Positions 1 to 8,535 of a stretch of 40,999 nucleotides of DNA are shown here, piece by piece. Each line of letters begins with the position of its first letter. Positions within the stretch are counted from its first letter, which is position 1. The translations under genes and the position numbers were made by a program. The notes under the pieces are model-generated. The model worked only from the letters and a program-made list of their open reading frames with translations. It was not told where the DNA came from and made no database searches. The DNA is from an uncultured beta proteobacterium (lineage in GTDB: Bacteria > Pseudomonadota > Gammaproteobacteria > Burkholderiales > Burkholderiaceae_C), in assembly GCA_903838565.1 (NCBI GenBank), contig CAILZB010000116.1, positions 1 to 40,999 of the forward strand. Reading direction: 5' to 3'.

Positions 1-1
1 C

Positions 2-169
<168 letters not shown>

Positions 170-176
170 CCAATTT

Positions 177-234
177 GTTTGCGGGACAGACCAAGAACTA
201 CGCGCAGCGAGTTTTGCTCTGTCCTCAACCGATC
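177..234 (+). promoter_or_regulatory. Conserved hairpin leader element, copy 1 (rpsJ leader)
   Basis: Bases 184-224 can fold into a long hairpin. The outer stem is GGACAGA with TCTGTCC, the inner helix pairs AACT with AGTT, and the apical stem is CGC with GCG. The 3' flank CTCAACCGATC follows, and the rpsJ ATG begins 13 nt after GATC. A 58-bp relative with 51 identical positions lies at 28334-28391, and a shorter relative lies upstream of rplL at 37443-37483. Two base pairs of the inner helix differ between copies 1 and 2 by compensatory changes. Position right against the ribosome-binding region suggests translational or processing control. The function is inferred, and I do not recognise a named RNA family. 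Confidence 0.6.
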
Positions 235-247
235 AAGAAAGAACAGC

Positions 248-562
248 ATGGCTACCAAACAAAAAATCCGCATCCGCCTGAAGGCATTCGACTACAAGCT
301 CATCGACCAATCGGCCGCCGAGATTGTGGACACGGCCAAGCGCACTGGCGCCATCGTCAAGGGTCCCGTGCCTTTGCCCACGCGCATGAAGCGTTTTGAC
401 ATCCTGCGCTCGCCGCACGTGAACAAGACCAGCCGCGATCAATTTGAAATCCGCACGCACCAGCGTCTGATGGACATCGTGGATCCGACCGACAAGACCG
501 TCGACGCGCTCATGAAGCTGGATCTGCCAGCCGGCGTGGACGTCGAAATCAAGCTGCAATAA
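248..562 (+). CDS. rpsJ: 30S ribosomal protein S10 (also NusE)
   Basis: The 104-residue product begins [20 protein letters not shown] and has the family's usual length. S10 sits in the head of the 30S subunit and, as NusE, joins NusB in antitermination complexes. The ATG at 248 was chosen because [12 protein letters not shown] is the conserved N-terminus; in-frame upstream codons run through the leader hairpin. The Shine-Dalgarno is weak (AAGAAAG). It is the first gene of the S10 cluster, 78 bp after tuf, and is separated from rplC by an unusually long gap of 198 bp that holds a promoter and a terminator-like hairpin. Confidence 0.98.
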   Translation: MATKQKIRIRLKAFDYKLIDQSAAEIVDTAKRTGAIVKGPVPLPTRMKRFDILRSPHVNKTSRDQFEIRTHQRLMDIVDPTDKTVDALMKLDLPAGVDVEIKLQ

Positions 563-618
563 GCAGCTGACGGGCCGACGCTGGCGTCGGCTCGAAATCC
601 TTGGGGCTTGGCTCGAGC

Positions 619-647
619 TTGCTGCGATGCAAGGATCAGGCTATACT
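619..647 (+). promoter_or_regulatory. Predicted sigma-70 promoter in front of rplC
   Basis: A -35 box TTGCTG (619-624) and a -10 box TATACT (642-647) are separated by exactly 17 bp. This is the best promoter match seen in the S10 region. The expected start of transcription is near 654, which is the first base of the hairpin described next. It would give rplC-rplD and the following genes transcription independent of tuf-rpsJ. Confidence 0.65.
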
Positions 648-653
648 CCAAGG

Positions 654-692
654 CTCTGCCCATTTGGCATCGCTGGATGGGCGGAGTTTTAT
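654..692 (+). terminator. Terminator-like hairpin (attenuator) in the rplC leader
   Basis: Bases 654-663 (CTCTGCCCAT) pair with 677-686 (ATGGGCGGAG) in a 10-bp stem with one G-U pair and a 13-nt loop. TTTTATT follows from 687. This has the form of an intrinsic terminator. Its 5' arm coincides with the predicted start site of the promoter at 619-647, so it could end rpsJ read-through or attenuate the new transcript. In E. coli the S10 operon is attenuated by L4; rplD (L4) is the second gene downstream here, so similar feedback is possible but unproven. Confidence 0.55.
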
Positions 693-760
693 TAACAGTC
701 TTTCACGCAAAAACGCTGTGGCCAATTGAAGTCGCGGCGGTGGAAGTTTTGGAGAACAAT

Positions 761-1441
761 ATGAGTCTGAGCAATCACTTAGGGTTGCTGGGGCGCAAGG
801 TGGGCATGATGCGTCTGTTCACTGATGACGGGGATTCGGTTCCTGTCACGGTGGTCGATGTGTCTAACAACCGTGTGACTCAGGTGAAAACCCAAGAGAA
901 CGATGGCTACGTTGCCTTGCAGGTGACGTTCGGTTCGCGCAAAGCATCGCGCGTGACCAAGCCCATTGCCGGTCACCTTGCGAAAGCAGGCGTTGAAGCC
1001 GGTGAAATCATTCAAGAGTTTCGCATCGCCGCCGACGTGGCAGCGCAGTACAAGGCAGGCGCCGTGGTGCCGGTCTCGGCTGTATTCGCTGTCGGCCAGA
1101 AGGTGGACGTGCAAGGCACGACCATCGGCAAGGGCTTTGCCGGAACGATCAAGCGTCACCACATGAAGTCGCAACGCGCGTCGCACGGTAACAGCCGTTC
1201 GCACAACGTTCCCGGCTCCATCGGCATGGCGCAGGATCCGGGACGCGTGTTCCCGGGCAAGCGCATGACGGGCCATCTGGGCGATGACACGGTCACCACC
1301 CAGAACCTGGACGTGGTTCGTGTTGACGAAGCGCGTCAACTTCTCATGATCAAGGGTGCGATTCCCGGTTCGGCTGGCGGTTTTGTGACCGTTCGTCCCG
1401 CCGTGAAAGCCAAGCCCGCAGCAGCCAAAGGAGCGAACTGA
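761..1441 (+). CDS. rplC: 50S ribosomal protein L3
   Basis: The 226-residue product ([20 protein letters not shown]) is full length for L3. It shows the loop with [19 protein letters not shown] and the GKRMTGHLG motif that reach the peptidyl-transferase region. The ATG at 761 was chosen because GGAG lies at 751-754 and [16 protein letters not shown] is the conserved start; the open frame extends upstream through the promoter and hairpin. L3 is an early assembly protein that nucleates folding of 23S rRNA. The stop codon overlaps the ATG of rplD by one base (TGATG), so the two are probably translationally coupled. Confidence 0.98.
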   Translation: MSLSNHLGLLGRKVGMMRLFTDDGDSVPVTVVDVSNNRVTQVKTQENDGYVALQVTFGSRKASRVTKPIAGHLAKAGVEAGEIIQEFRIAADVAAQYKAGAVVPVSAVFAVGQKVDVQGTTIGKGFAGTIKRHHMKSQRASHGNSRSHNVPGSIGMAQDPGRVFPGKRMTGHLGDDTVTTQNLDVVRVDEARQLLMIKGAIPGSAGGFVTVRPAVKAKPAAAKGAN

Positions 1442-2061
1442 TGCAGCTCGAACTCCTGAATGACCAAGGTCAAGCCGCTTCCAAATACGAAGCGCCGGAA
1501 ACCGTGTTCGGTCGTGCATACAACGAAGACCTGGTGCACCAGGTCGTGGTGGCGTTCCAGGCGAACGCCCGCCAAGGCACTCGCGCCCAGAAGGATCGCG
1601 AGCAGGTCAAGCACTCGACCAAGAAGCCTTTCAAGCAAAAGGGTACGGGCCGCGCCCGCGCCGGTATGACGTCTTCCCCGCTGTGGCGTGGGGGCGGTCG
1701 GATTTTCCCGAATATGCCTGACGAAAACTTTGCGCAGAAAATCAACAAGAAGATGTATCGCGCCGGCATGGCGTCGATCCTGTCTCAGTTGGCGCGCGAA
1801 GGCCGTCTGGCCGTGGTTGAGTCCCTCAAGGTGGATTCGCCCAAGACCAAGCCGCTGGCTGCCAAGTTCAAGGCGATGAATCTGGCCTCGGTGCTGGTGA
1901 TTGCCGACGAAGTGGACGAAAACCTGTACTTGGCCTCACGCAACCTGGTCAACATCCTGGTGGTGGAGCCCCGTTACGCCGACCCGGTGTCGCTGGTGCA
2001 CTACAAGAAGGTTCTGGTGACCAAGGCCGCCATGGACCAACTCAAGGAGATGTTCGCATGA
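1441..2061 (+). CDS. rplD: 50S ribosomal protein L4
   Basis: The 206-residue product has the long extended loop ([20 protein letters not shown]) that lines the peptide exit tunnel and contributes to macrolide binding. Its length is normal for L4. L4 is the feedback repressor of the S10 operon in E. coli, which makes the hairpin at 654-692 a candidate target here (inference). The start overlaps the rplC stop by one base. The end overlaps rplW by four bases (ATGA at 2058-2061). Confidence 0.98.
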   Translation: MQLELLNDQGQAASKYEAPETVFGRAYNEDLVHQVVVAFQANARQGTRAQKDREQVKHSTKKPFKQKGTGRARAGMTSSPLWRGGGRIFPNMPDENFAQKINKKMYRAGMASILSQLAREGRLAVVESLKVDSPKTKPLAAKFKAMNLASVLVIADEVDENLYLASRNLVNILVVEPRYADPVSLVHYKKVLVTKAAMDQLKEMFA

Positions 2062-2387
2062 GCAACAACACCACCAAGACCAGCGGTTTCGACGAAGGCC
2101 GATTGATGCAAGTTCTGATTGCGCCGATCGTGTCCGAAAAGGCGACCATGGTCGCTGAAAAGTCGAACGCAGTGACCTTCAAGGTGCTGCAGGACGCGAC
2201 CAAACATGAGATCAAGGCTGCTGTGCAGTTGATGTTCAAGGTTGAGGTCAAGGGCGTCTCTGTCGTCAACATCAAAGGCAAGACCAAGCGCTTTGGCAAA
2301 TCCGTGGGTCGTCGCGACAATGTGCGCAAGGCTTATGTGACGCTCAAGCCCGGTCAAGAGCTGAACTTCGTTGGGGAGGCTGCTTAA
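2058..2387 (+). CDS. rplW: 50S ribosomal protein L23
   Basis: The 109-residue product contains the L23 core ([40 protein letters not shown]). L23 sits at the tunnel exit, where it docks trigger factor and SRP. Homologues often start at the internal [12 protein letters not shown]; this version has an extra 16 or so residues at the N-terminus. The 4-bp ATGA overlap with rplD supports the start at 2058. The rplB ATG follows after two bases. Confidence 0.97.
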   Translation: MSNNTTKTSGFDEGRLMQVLIAPIVSEKATMVAEKSNAVTFKVLQDATKHEIKAAVQLMFKVEVKGVSVVNIKGKTKRFGKSVGRRDNVRKAYVTLKPGQELNFVGEAA

Positions 2388-2389
2388 TC

Positions 2390-3214
2390 ATGGCTGTCAT
2401 CAAGATGAAACCCACTTCGCCAGGCCAACGTGGCGTGGTGAAGATTTCGCGCGATCACCTGCACAAGGGTGAACCGTATGCGCCTTTGCTCGAACCCCAG
2501 TTCCAGCACGCCGGTCGCAACAACAACGGTCACATCACGACCCGTCACAAGGGCGGTGGTCACAAGCACCACTACCGTGTGGTCGATTTCAAGCGCAACA
2601 AGGACGGCATTCCCGCGAAGGTCGAGCGCATCGAGTATGACCCGAACCGTTCCGCGCACATCGCCCTGGTGTGCTACGCAGACGGCGAGCGTCGCTACAT
2701 CATTGCCCCGCGCGGCCTGGAAGTAGGCGCGTCCATCATGAGCGGTGCGGAAGCGCCGATCCGTGTTGGCAACACACTGCCGATCCGCAACATCCCCGTG
2801 GGCTCCATCGTCCATGGCGTTGAATTGCAGGTGGGCAAGGGTGCTCAGATCATTCGCTCTGCGGGCACGTCGGCGACGCTGCTGGCACGCGAAGGCAGCT
2901 ACGCCCAGGTGCGTCTGCGTTCGGGTGAAGTGCGCAAGGTGCACATCGAATGCCGCGCGACCCTGGGTCAGGTGGCCAACGAAGAGCACAGCCTGCGTCA
3001 ACTCGGCAAGGCCGGTGTGAAGCGCTGGATGGGCATCCGTCCGACGGTTCGTGGCGTTGTCATGAACCCGGTGGATCACCCGCACGGCGGTGGCGAAGGC
3101 AAGACCGGTGAAGGCCGTCATCCAGTCGATCCTTGGGGTAATTTGACCAAGGGTTACCGTACCCGTAACAACAAGCGCACGCAGGTCATGATCGTGTCGC
3201 GTCGCAAGAAGTAA
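2390..3214 (+). CDS. rplB: 50S ribosomal protein L2
   Basis: The 274-residue product begins [18 protein letters not shown] and ends with the conserved [17 protein letters not shown] tail. The segment [13 protein letters not shown] contains the universally conserved histidine needed for peptidyl-transferase-centre function. L2 bridges the subunits and is required for their association. A GGGGAGG Shine-Dalgarno lies about 10 bp before the ATG. Length and motifs are entirely regular. Confidence 0.98.
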   Translation: MAVIKMKPTSPGQRGVVKISRDHLHKGEPYAPLLEPQFQHAGRNNNGHITTRHKGGGHKHHYRVVDFKRNKDGIPAKVERIEYDPNRSAHIALVCYADGERRYIIAPRGLEVGASIMSGAEAPIRVGNTLPIRNIPVGSIVHGVELQVGKGAQIIRSAGTSATLLAREGSYAQVRLRSGEVRKVHIECRATLGQVANEEHSLRQLGKAGVKRWMGIRPTVRGVVMNPVDHPHGGGEGKTGEGRHPVDPWGNLTKGYRTRNNKRTQVMIVSRRKK

Positions 3215-3226
3215 GGGGAAGGTTCA

Positions 3227-3505
3227 ATGACTCGCTCTCTCAAAAAAGGTCCCTTTGTCGACCATCACCTGGTAGCCAAGGCCGACAAGGCCGTCGCCAC
3301 CAAAGACAAAAAGCCGATTAAGACCTGGTCGCGTCGCTCCATGGTTCTGCCCGATTTCATCGGTCTGACCATCGCGGTGCACAACGGCAAGCAGCACGTG
3401 CCGGTCTATATCACCGATCAAATGGTTGGCCACAAGTTGGGTGAGTTCGCTCTGACCCGTACTTTCAAGGGTCACCCGGCGGACAAAAAAGTCCAAAAGA
3501 AATAA
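3227..3505 (+). CDS. rpsS: 30S ribosomal protein S19
   Basis: The 92-residue product ([20 protein letters not shown], with the [20 protein letters not shown] core) is regular S19. It binds 16S rRNA in the 30S head with S13 and contacts the A-site tRNA region. The ATG follows GTAAGGGGAAGG, a strong Shine-Dalgarno. rplV begins 10 bp after the stop. Confidence 0.98.
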   Translation: MTRSLKKGPFVDHHLVAKADKAVATKDKKPIKTWSRRSMVLPDFIGLTIAVHNGKQHVPVYITDQMVGHKLGEFALTRTFKGHPADKKVQKK

Positions 3506-3515
3506 GGAGGTGACC

Positions 3516-3845
3516 ATGGAAACACGTGCAACCCTTCGTGGCGTTCGTTTGTCGGTCGACAAAGGCCGTCTGGTCGCGGACCTGATCCGCGGCAAAAAGG
3601 TGGATCAAGCCCTGAACATATTGCAGTTCACGCAGAAAAAAGCTGCCGTGATCATCAAGAAGGTTCTGGAGTCGGCCATCGCCAACGCTGAGCACAACGA
3701 CGGTGCCGACATCGACGAGTTGAAGGTGAAAACCATCTACGTCGAGCAAGGTGCCTCGCTCAAGCGCTTCACGGCCCGCGCAAAAGGTCGTGGCAATCAA
3801 ATCAGAAAACCCACGTGCCATGTGTACGTGACGGTTGGTAACTGA
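3516..3845 (+). CDS. rplV: 50S ribosomal protein L22
   Basis: The 109-residue product [20 protein letters not shown] has the beta-hairpin region [20 protein letters not shown] that lines the exit tunnel and is a site of macrolide-resistance changes. An in-frame GTG lies 6 bp upstream, but it overlaps the Shine-Dalgarno AGGAGG (3505-3510). The ATG at 3516 is therefore the start. The rpsC ATG begins 16 bp after the stop. Confidence 0.98.
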   Translation: METRATLRGVRLSVDKGRLVADLIRGKKVDQALNILQFTQKKAAVIIKKVLESAIANAEHNDGADIDELKVKTIYVEQGASLKRFTARAKGRGNQIRKPTCHVYVTVGN

Positions 3846-3861
3846 AAGAGGCCAGGAAGAT

Positions 3862-4770
3862 ATGGGACAAAAAATCCACCCAACCGGCTTTCGCCTTTCG
3901 GTCAGCCGCAACTGGTCGTCGCGCTGGTACGCGAACAACCGTGACTTCGCCGGCATGCTGGCCGAAGACATCAAGGTGCGCGAGTATCTGAAGGCCAAGC
4001 TGAAGAATGCCTCGGTTTCTCGCGTTCTGATCGAGCGCCCCGCCAAGAACGCACGCATCACGATCTTCTCGGCACGTCCGGGCGTCGTGATCGGCAAGAA
4101 GGGCGAAGACATCGAAGCGCTGAAGAAGGAACTCGGTCGTCAACTCGGCGTGCCGGTGGCCGTCAACATCGAAGAAGTGCGCAAGCCCGAAATCGATGCC
4201 AAGCTCATCGCCGACAGCATCACGCAGCAGCTCGAAAAGCGCATCATGTTCCGTCGCGCAATGAAGCGTGCGATGCAAAACGCCATGCGTCTGGGTGCCC
4301 TGGGCATCAAGATCATGTCGTCGGGTCGCTTGAACGGCATTGAAATCGCCCGTTGCGAGTGGTATCGCGAAGGTCGCGTGCCGCTTCACACCCTGCGCGC
4401 CGACATCGATTACGGCACCTCGGAAGCCAAGACCACCTACGGCATCATCGGTGTCAAGGTCTGGGTCTACAAGGGCGATACGCTGGGTCGCAACGATCTG
4501 CCGGCTGTGGTGGAAGCCCGTCCGGAAGACGACCGTCGCCCACGTGGTCCGCGTCGTGACGACCGTGGCCCGCGCCCGGCCGGTGGTGACCGTCCTCCCG
4601 CTCGTCCTGCTGTGCGCCGCCCCGCTGGCGCGGCCGCTGCACCTGCGGATGGCAGTGACAAACCCGTTGAAGCACTCGGTGCTGACGCCCAAAAAACTAC
4701 CGTTAAGCGCGTCCGCAAGGTTGCCGCGCCTGACGCTGCACCCGCAGCGGCTGACGGTAAAGGAGAATAA
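3862..4770 (+). CDS. rpsC: 30S ribosomal protein S3 with long C-terminal extension
   Basis: The 302-residue product starts [20 protein letters not shown], after AGGAAG. It has the type II KH domain ([20 protein letters not shown]) and the S3 C-terminal domain ending near [14 protein letters not shown]3 guards the mRNA entry channel and has helicase activity with S4 and S5. From about residue 220 a low-complexity tail rich in Arg, Pro, Gly and then Ala/Lys adds roughly 70 residues compared with the E. coli protein. The tail is probably disordered and surface-exposed near the mRNA entry site. I recall similar tails in other Burkholderiales. Confidence 0.98.
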   Translation: MGQKIHPTGFRLSVSRNWSSRWYANNRDFAGMLAEDIKVREYLKAKLKNASVSRVLIERPAKNARITIFSARPGVVIGKKGEDIEALKKELGRQLGVPVAVNIEEVRKPEIDAKLIADSITQQLEKRIMFRRAMKRAMQNAMRLGALGIKIMSSGRLNGIEIARCEWYREGRVPLHTLRADIDYGTSEAKTTYGIIGVKVWVYKGDTLGRNDLPAVVEARPEDDRRPRGPRRDDRGPRPAGGDRPPARPAVRRPAGAAAAPADGSDKPVEALGADAQKTTVKRVRKVAAPDAAPAAADGKGE

Positions 4771-4772
4771 CT

Positions 4773-5189
4773 ATGTTGCAACCCGCTCGTCGCAAATACC
4801 GCAAAGAGCAAAAAGGTCGGAACACCGGCATTGCGACCCGAGGCAGCTCGGTCGCATTCGGTGACTTCGGCCTGAAGTGTACGGATCGTGGCCGCTTGAC
4901 CGCGCGTCAGATCGAGGCCGCACGTCGCGCCATTTCGCGCCACGTGAAGCGCGGTGGACGCATCTGGATTCGCGTGTTCCCGGACAAGCCCATTTCGCAG
5001 AAGCCTGCCGAAGTTCGCATGGGTAACGGCAAGGGCAACCCCGAGTACTACGTGGCTGAGATCCAGCCCGGCAAGATCGTTTTTGAAATTGTGGGCGTGA
5101 CCGAAGAGTTGGCGCGCGAGGCGTTTCGTTTGGCTGCGGCCAAGCTGCCTTTGCGCACCACCTTTGTCAGCCGCATGGTTGGCCAGTAA
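4773..5189 (+). CDS. rplP: 50S ribosomal protein L16
   Basis: The 138-residue product [20 protein letters not shown] is normal L16. It contains the [20 protein letters not shown] segment and the [15 protein letters not shown] region, whose arginine is hydroxylated by YcfD/RoxA in some bacteria. L16 contacts the elbow of A-site tRNA. GGAG lies 7 bp before the ATG, and the gene begins two bases after the rpsC stop. Confidence 0.98.
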   Translation: MLQPARRKYRKEQKGRNTGIATRGSSVAFGDFGLKCTDRGRLTARQIEAARRAISRHVKRGGRIWIRVFPDKPISQKPAEVRMGNGKGNPEYYVAEIQPGKIVFEIVGVTEELAREAFRLAAAKLPLRTTFVSRMVGQ

Positions 5190-5206
5190 TTCAGGAGAAA
5201 CAAGAA

Positions 5207-5413
5207 ATGAAAGCTGCTGAACTGCGCCAAAAAGACGTTGCCGGCCTGCAAACCGAAGTCAAGGCGCTGCAAAAAGCCCACTTTGGACTGCGCATGCAAA
5301 AAGCCACGCAACAACTCAACAACACGTCGACGCTGCGCTCCACGCGCCGCGACATTGCTCGCGCCAAGACCATTCTTGTGCAAAAGCAAAGTGCTGCAAC
5401 CCCCGCCAAATAA
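5207..5413 (+). CDS. rpmC: 50S ribosomal protein L29
   Basis: The 68-residue product [20 protein letters not shown] is the two-helix L29 protein, which sits beside L23 at the tunnel exit. The conserved [20 protein letters not shown] segment is present. AGGAG precedes the ATG. rpsQ follows after a 9-bp gap. Confidence 0.97.
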   Translation: MKAAELRQKDVAGLQTEVKALQKAHFGLRMQKATQQLNNTSTLRSTRRDIARAKTILVQKQSAATPAK

Positions 5414-5422
5414 GGAGCCCCT

Positions 5423-5692
5423 ATGACGGAAGCTAAAAAATCCCTCAAGCGCACCTTGGTCGGCAAGGTGGTCAGCGACAAGCGTGCCAAGACAGTCACG
5501 GTGCTGATCGAGCGCCGTGTTAAACACGAGCTGTACGGCAAGATCGTCGGCAAGTCGAGCAAGTACCATGCCCATGACGAAAAGGGCGAGTACAAGCTGG
5601 GCGACACCATCGAAATCACCGAAAGCCGTCCGATCTCGAAGACCAAGAACTGGGTCGCTGTGCGCCTGGTGCAAAAGGCCATCGAGGTTTAA
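5423..5692 (+). CDS. rpsQ: 30S ribosomal protein S17
   Basis: The 89-residue product ([20 protein letters not shown], then [20 protein letters not shown]) is a typical OB-fold S17, a primary 16S rRNA binder. AGGAG precedes the ATG. It is the last gene of the cluster here and is followed 30 bp later by an intrinsic terminator. In many bacteria rplN and the spc operon follow directly; here they do not. Confidence 0.98.
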   Translation: MTEAKKSLKRTLVGKVVSDKRAKTVTVLIERRVKHELYGKIVGKSSKYHAHDEKGEYKLGDTIEITESRPISKTKNWVAVRLVQKAIEV

Positions 5693-5722
5693 GTCCATTC
5701 GAGCGCACGCTGCGCATCACTC

Positions 5723-5758
5723 GAAAACGACCCACAATGCGGGTCGTTTTCTTTTTTT
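5723..5758 (+). terminator. Intrinsic terminator of the S10 cluster
   Basis: GAAAACGACCC pairs with GGGTCGTTTTC around the loop ACAATGC, and a run of T follows at 5752-5758. It ends transcription after rpsQ and separates the ribosomal-protein cluster from the peroxiredoxin gene. Confidence 0.93.
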
Positions 5759-5768
5759 AGCTCCGACA

Positions 5769-5787
5769 TAACTTGCGTCGCAAGTTA
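5769..5787 (+). promoter_or_regulatory. Perfect 19-bp palindrome upstream of the peroxiredoxin gene
   Basis: TAACTTGCGTCGCAAGTTA has 9-bp arms around one central base. With one bulged base the arms extend outward to GAC and GTC. It lies 34 bp before the peroxiredoxin ATG and 11 bp after the S10 terminator. The position and symmetry suit an operator for a dimeric repressor or activator. It does not resemble the OxyR consensus as I know it. No clear -10/-35 pair is visible beside it. Confidence 0.5.
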
Positions 5788-5820
5788 GTCTTCACTGAAA
5801 CTTCGTTATTGGAGATGTAT

Positions 5821-6327
5821 ATGATCAAAGTAGGTGACACCCTTCCCGCCGCAACCCTGATGGAATATGTGGAAGTCGAAGGCGGCGGCTGCAGCATCGG
5901 CCCCAACCCCGTGGACGTGACCAAGGCCACCGCCGGCAAGACCATTGCGCTGTTTGCCCTGCCCGGTGCCTTCACTCCTACCTGTTCCGCCAAGCACGTT
6001 CCCGGTTACGTCGCGCAATACGACGCCTTCAAGGCCGCCGGCGTGGACGAAATCTGGTGTGTCAGCGTGAATGACGCTTTTGTCATGGGCGCCTGGGCGC
6101 GCGATCAGAAGACGGGCAGCAAGGTGCGCATGCTTGCCGACGGCAGCGCGGCATTCAGCCAGGCCACCGGTTTGACGCTGGACTTGACGTCAAAGGGCAT
6201 GGGCTTGCGCAGCAACCGCTACTCGATGCTGGTGAAAGACGGCAAGGTCGTGACGCTGAACATCGAAGGCCCCGGCAAGTTCGAGGTCAGCGACGCAGCG
6301 ACATTGCTCGCTCAAGCCAGCGCCTGA
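5821..6327 (+). CDS. Peroxiredoxin, Prx5/AhpC-TSA family
   Basis: The 168-residue product MIKVGDTLPAATLMEYVEVE carries the peroxidatic motif PGAFTPTCS, with the active cysteine around residue 60. The Prx5-type features VPGYVAQYDAFKAAGVDEIW and GLRSNRYSMLVKDGKV are also present. The family reduces hydrogen peroxide and organic hydroperoxides in the cytoplasm using thioredoxin, glutaredoxin or glutathione. GGAG at 5811 supports the ATG at 5821; the frame extends upstream through a TTG inside the palindrome, which is unlikely to be used. It is monocistronic: terminator upstream, convergent gene downstream with overlapping 3' ends (6312-6327). Confidence 0.93.
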   Translation: MIKVGDTLPAATLMEYVEVEGGGCSIGPNPVDVTKATAGKTIALFALPGAFTPTCSAKHVPGYVAQYDAFKAAGVDEIWCVSVNDAFVMGAWARDQKTGSKVRMLADGSAAFSQATGLTLDLTSKGMGLRSNRYSMLVKDGKVVTLNIEGPGKFEVSDAATLLAQASA

Positions 6328-8534
6328 AGCTCCAAGCTCTGCGCCCGCAGTAGCTCCAGCAGCCGGCCGTGCGGAAGCGGCTTGTGATACATGAAGCCTT
6401 GCATGATGTTGCAGCCCGCGGTTTCCAGGTAGCGCTCCTGGGCCACGGTTTCGACGCCTTCGGCCACCAGGTTCAACCCCAGGCCGCGGGCGATCGAAAT
6501 GATGGCCAAGATAACCGGAAAAGCCGTGGAGGAATCCTGAATTTCCATCACGAATGAGCGGTCGATCTTGATCGTGTGGATCGGGAAGCGGTGCAGGTAG
6601 GACAGGGACGAGTAGCCCGTGCCAAAGTCGTCGATGGCCACGCTCACGCCCAGTTGGCACAGCTTGTCCAGTTGCTCGATGGCGGTCTGCGGGTTGCGGA
6701 TGCAGATGTTCTCGGTCACCTCGACCTCGATCTGGCTGGGCGCGATGCGCTGAGCGGCCAGCGTGGTCTTCAACTTGTCGAAAAAGTCACCCCGGTCCAG
6801 GTACTGCGGCGACAGGTTCAGCGACAGGCGCACGCGTTCAGTCCCGATCGCATTCCATTCCAGCAAGTCCTTGCAGATCGCCTGCAGCATCCAGTCGCTG
6901 ATCGGAATCATCAAGCCGTTTTCTTCCGCAAAGGGCAGGAACTCGCCCGCGCTCAGAAAGCCGCGCTGCGGATGGTTCCAGCGCATCAGCGCTTCGGCGC
7001 CGACGATGCGTCGGGTCTTCACGTCCACCTGTGGCTGGTAATACATCTCCAGTTCGCCGTGTTCCAGCGCCAAGTGCAGGCTGTGTTCAAGGGCGATCTT
7101 CTGGGACGACGCGTCCAGCATGGTCGGGTCGAAAAAGGCGTGGCCATTCTTCCCCTGCGACTTCATGTGGTACATCGCAACGTCCGAGTTGCGGATCAGT
7201 TCGTCCACGGATTGGCCGTGATCAGGGTAGATCGCAATGCCAATGCTGGCAGAAATGTGCACCGGCTGATTCGCCAGTTCAAACGGCAGGTGCAGGCAGT
7301 CGATGAACTTTTGCGCGATCAGCGCGGCATCCTGGGCGTCATTGAGCTCCGGCAGGACCGCGGTGAACTCGTCACCACCCAGACGCGACAGGGTGTCGCA
7401 ACGGCGCAGGCAGCCCTTCAGGCGAACGGCCACCTGCTGCAGCAGTTCGTCGCCCACGCCATGACCCAGGGTGTCATTCACCAGCTTGAACCGATCCAGG
7501 TCGATGAACATCACCGCCAAGCCACAGGCGTTGCGCTTGGCCTGCAGCAAGGCCAGGCCCAGGCGGTCCTTGAACAGCACGCGGTTGGGCAACTCTGTCA
7601 GTATGTCGTGATACGCCTGATAGGCGATGAGCTCGTCCGCACGCTTGCGTTCGGTCACGTCCCGGGCCACCCCATAGGTGCCGGCGCGCGTACCCATCGC
7701 AGCAACGGAGGCTCCCGCAGCATGCTCGCCCAGCATCATCAACTCGTGGCTGAAAATGCGCGCCTCGCCATCGGAGCGCAAGGACTTGAGTCGCAACTCG
7801 ACGTTGCGCGTGACGCGGCGGTCGCTGCGACCCTCGTTGAAAACGTAGTTGGCGCGCTCCATGTCGTCTTCGTGGACCAGTGTGGAGTAGTGTCTGCCGA
7901 TCAGCTCGGAGCGGTCAAAACCGAGCAATTGATGGACGCGCTCGTTCACGAAATTGAACCGACCCTCGTGGTCGAGCGTGTAAATTATGTCGGGCGAACT
8001 GTCCACGAGATAGCGATACAGACGCTGGGAGCTCTCGAGTCGCTGCGCAATATGGAGGTTCTCGGCCTGAAGCCGGCGCTGCTGCAACGCGTTGTCGACG
8101 GTCTTGAGCAGCTCTTCGCGCGTGTAGGGCTTGCGCAAGTAGTCGTAGGCGCCACGCTTGAGAGCGCCGATCACGGCATCAATCTCTGTGGCGCCGCTGG
8201 TGACGATCACGTTCACCTCGATCTCCTGGGAACGCATGAAATCCATGATTTCGTGCCCGCCAATGTCGGGCAGGTGCAGGTCCAGTATGACCAGGTCAAA
8301 CGGCGTCTGGCGCAGGTGCCCGATGGCCTGCGCACCCGTCGAGGCCTGGGTCAGTCGGTAGCCGCGGCCCTGCAGCAGGTCAACCAGGCTGCGCAGCAGT
8401 CGCGGTTCGTCGTCCACCAGCAGCACCTGCACCATCGGCTCCGGGGTTGCCGCGCGCGGCGCATCCAGTTCCGGGCCTGCAGTGAACCGATCCCAGGCCG
8501 CAGGGGCTTGTCTGTTCGCAGCCCCCAGACCCAT
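6312..8534 (-). CDS. Response regulator REC-PAS-GGDEF-EAL (cyclic-di-GMP turnover)
   Basis: The 740-residue product has a receiver domain at about 36-150 (VQVLLVDDEP, phosphoacceptor D85 in LVILDLHLPD). A PAS domain lies at about 165-300. A GGDEF domain has intact RLGGDEF near residue 385, and an EAL domain has EALMRW near 515, EVTEN, DDFGTGYSS near 635 and VAEGVET. Both the diguanylate cyclase and phosphodiesterase motifs look intact, so the net activity cannot be told from sequence. The ATG at 8534 lies one base after the stop of the upstream kinase gene (TGAGATG); a later ATG at 8435 would begin directly at the receiver domain. The partner is most likely the HDOD kinase encoded immediately upstream. 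Confidence 0.9.
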   Translation of the reverse strand: MGLGAANRQAPAAWDRFTAGPELDAPRAATPEPMVQVLLVDDEPRLLRSLVDLLQGRGYRLTQASTGAQAIGHLRQTPFDLVILDLHLPDIGGHEIMDFMRSQEIEVNVIVTSGATEIDAVIGALKRGAYDYLRKPYTREELLKTVDNALQQRRLQAENLHIAQRLESSQRLYRYLVDSSPDIIYTLDHEGRFNFVNERVHQLLGFDRSELIGRHYSTLVHEDDMERANYVFNEGRSDRRVTRNVELRLKSLRSDGEARIFSHELMMLGEHAAGASVAAMGTRAGTYGVARDVTERKRADELIAYQAYHDILTELPNRVLFKDRLGLALLQAKRNACGLAVMFIDLDRFKLVNDTLGHGVGDELLQQVAVRLKGCLRRCDTLSRLGGDEFTAVLPELNDAQDAALIAQKFIDCLHLPFELANQPVHISASIGIAIYPDHGQSVDELIRNSDVAMYHMKSQGKNGHAFFDPTMLDASSQKIALEHSLHLALEHGELEMYYQPQVDVKTRRIVGAEALMRWNHPQRGFLSAGEFLPFAEENGLMIPISDWMLQAICKDLLEWNAIGTERVRLSLNLSPQYLDRGDFFDKLKTTLAAQRIAPSQIEVEVTENICIRNPQTAIEQLDKLCQLGVSVAIDDFGTGYSSLSYLHRFPIHTIKIDRSFVMEIQDSSTAFPVILAIISIARGLGLNLVAEGVETVAQERYLETAGCNIMQGFMYHKPLPHGRLLELLRAQSLELQALA

Positions 8535-8535
8535 C

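Noticed and set aside
184..224. rpsJ leader hairpin as a tuf terminator
   Set aside because: No T-run follows, and the conserved tail and fixed distance to the start codon fit a leader better.
608..760. Longer rplC product
   Set aside because: The extension crosses the promoter and terminator hairpin. The conserved L3 start with GGAG is at 761.
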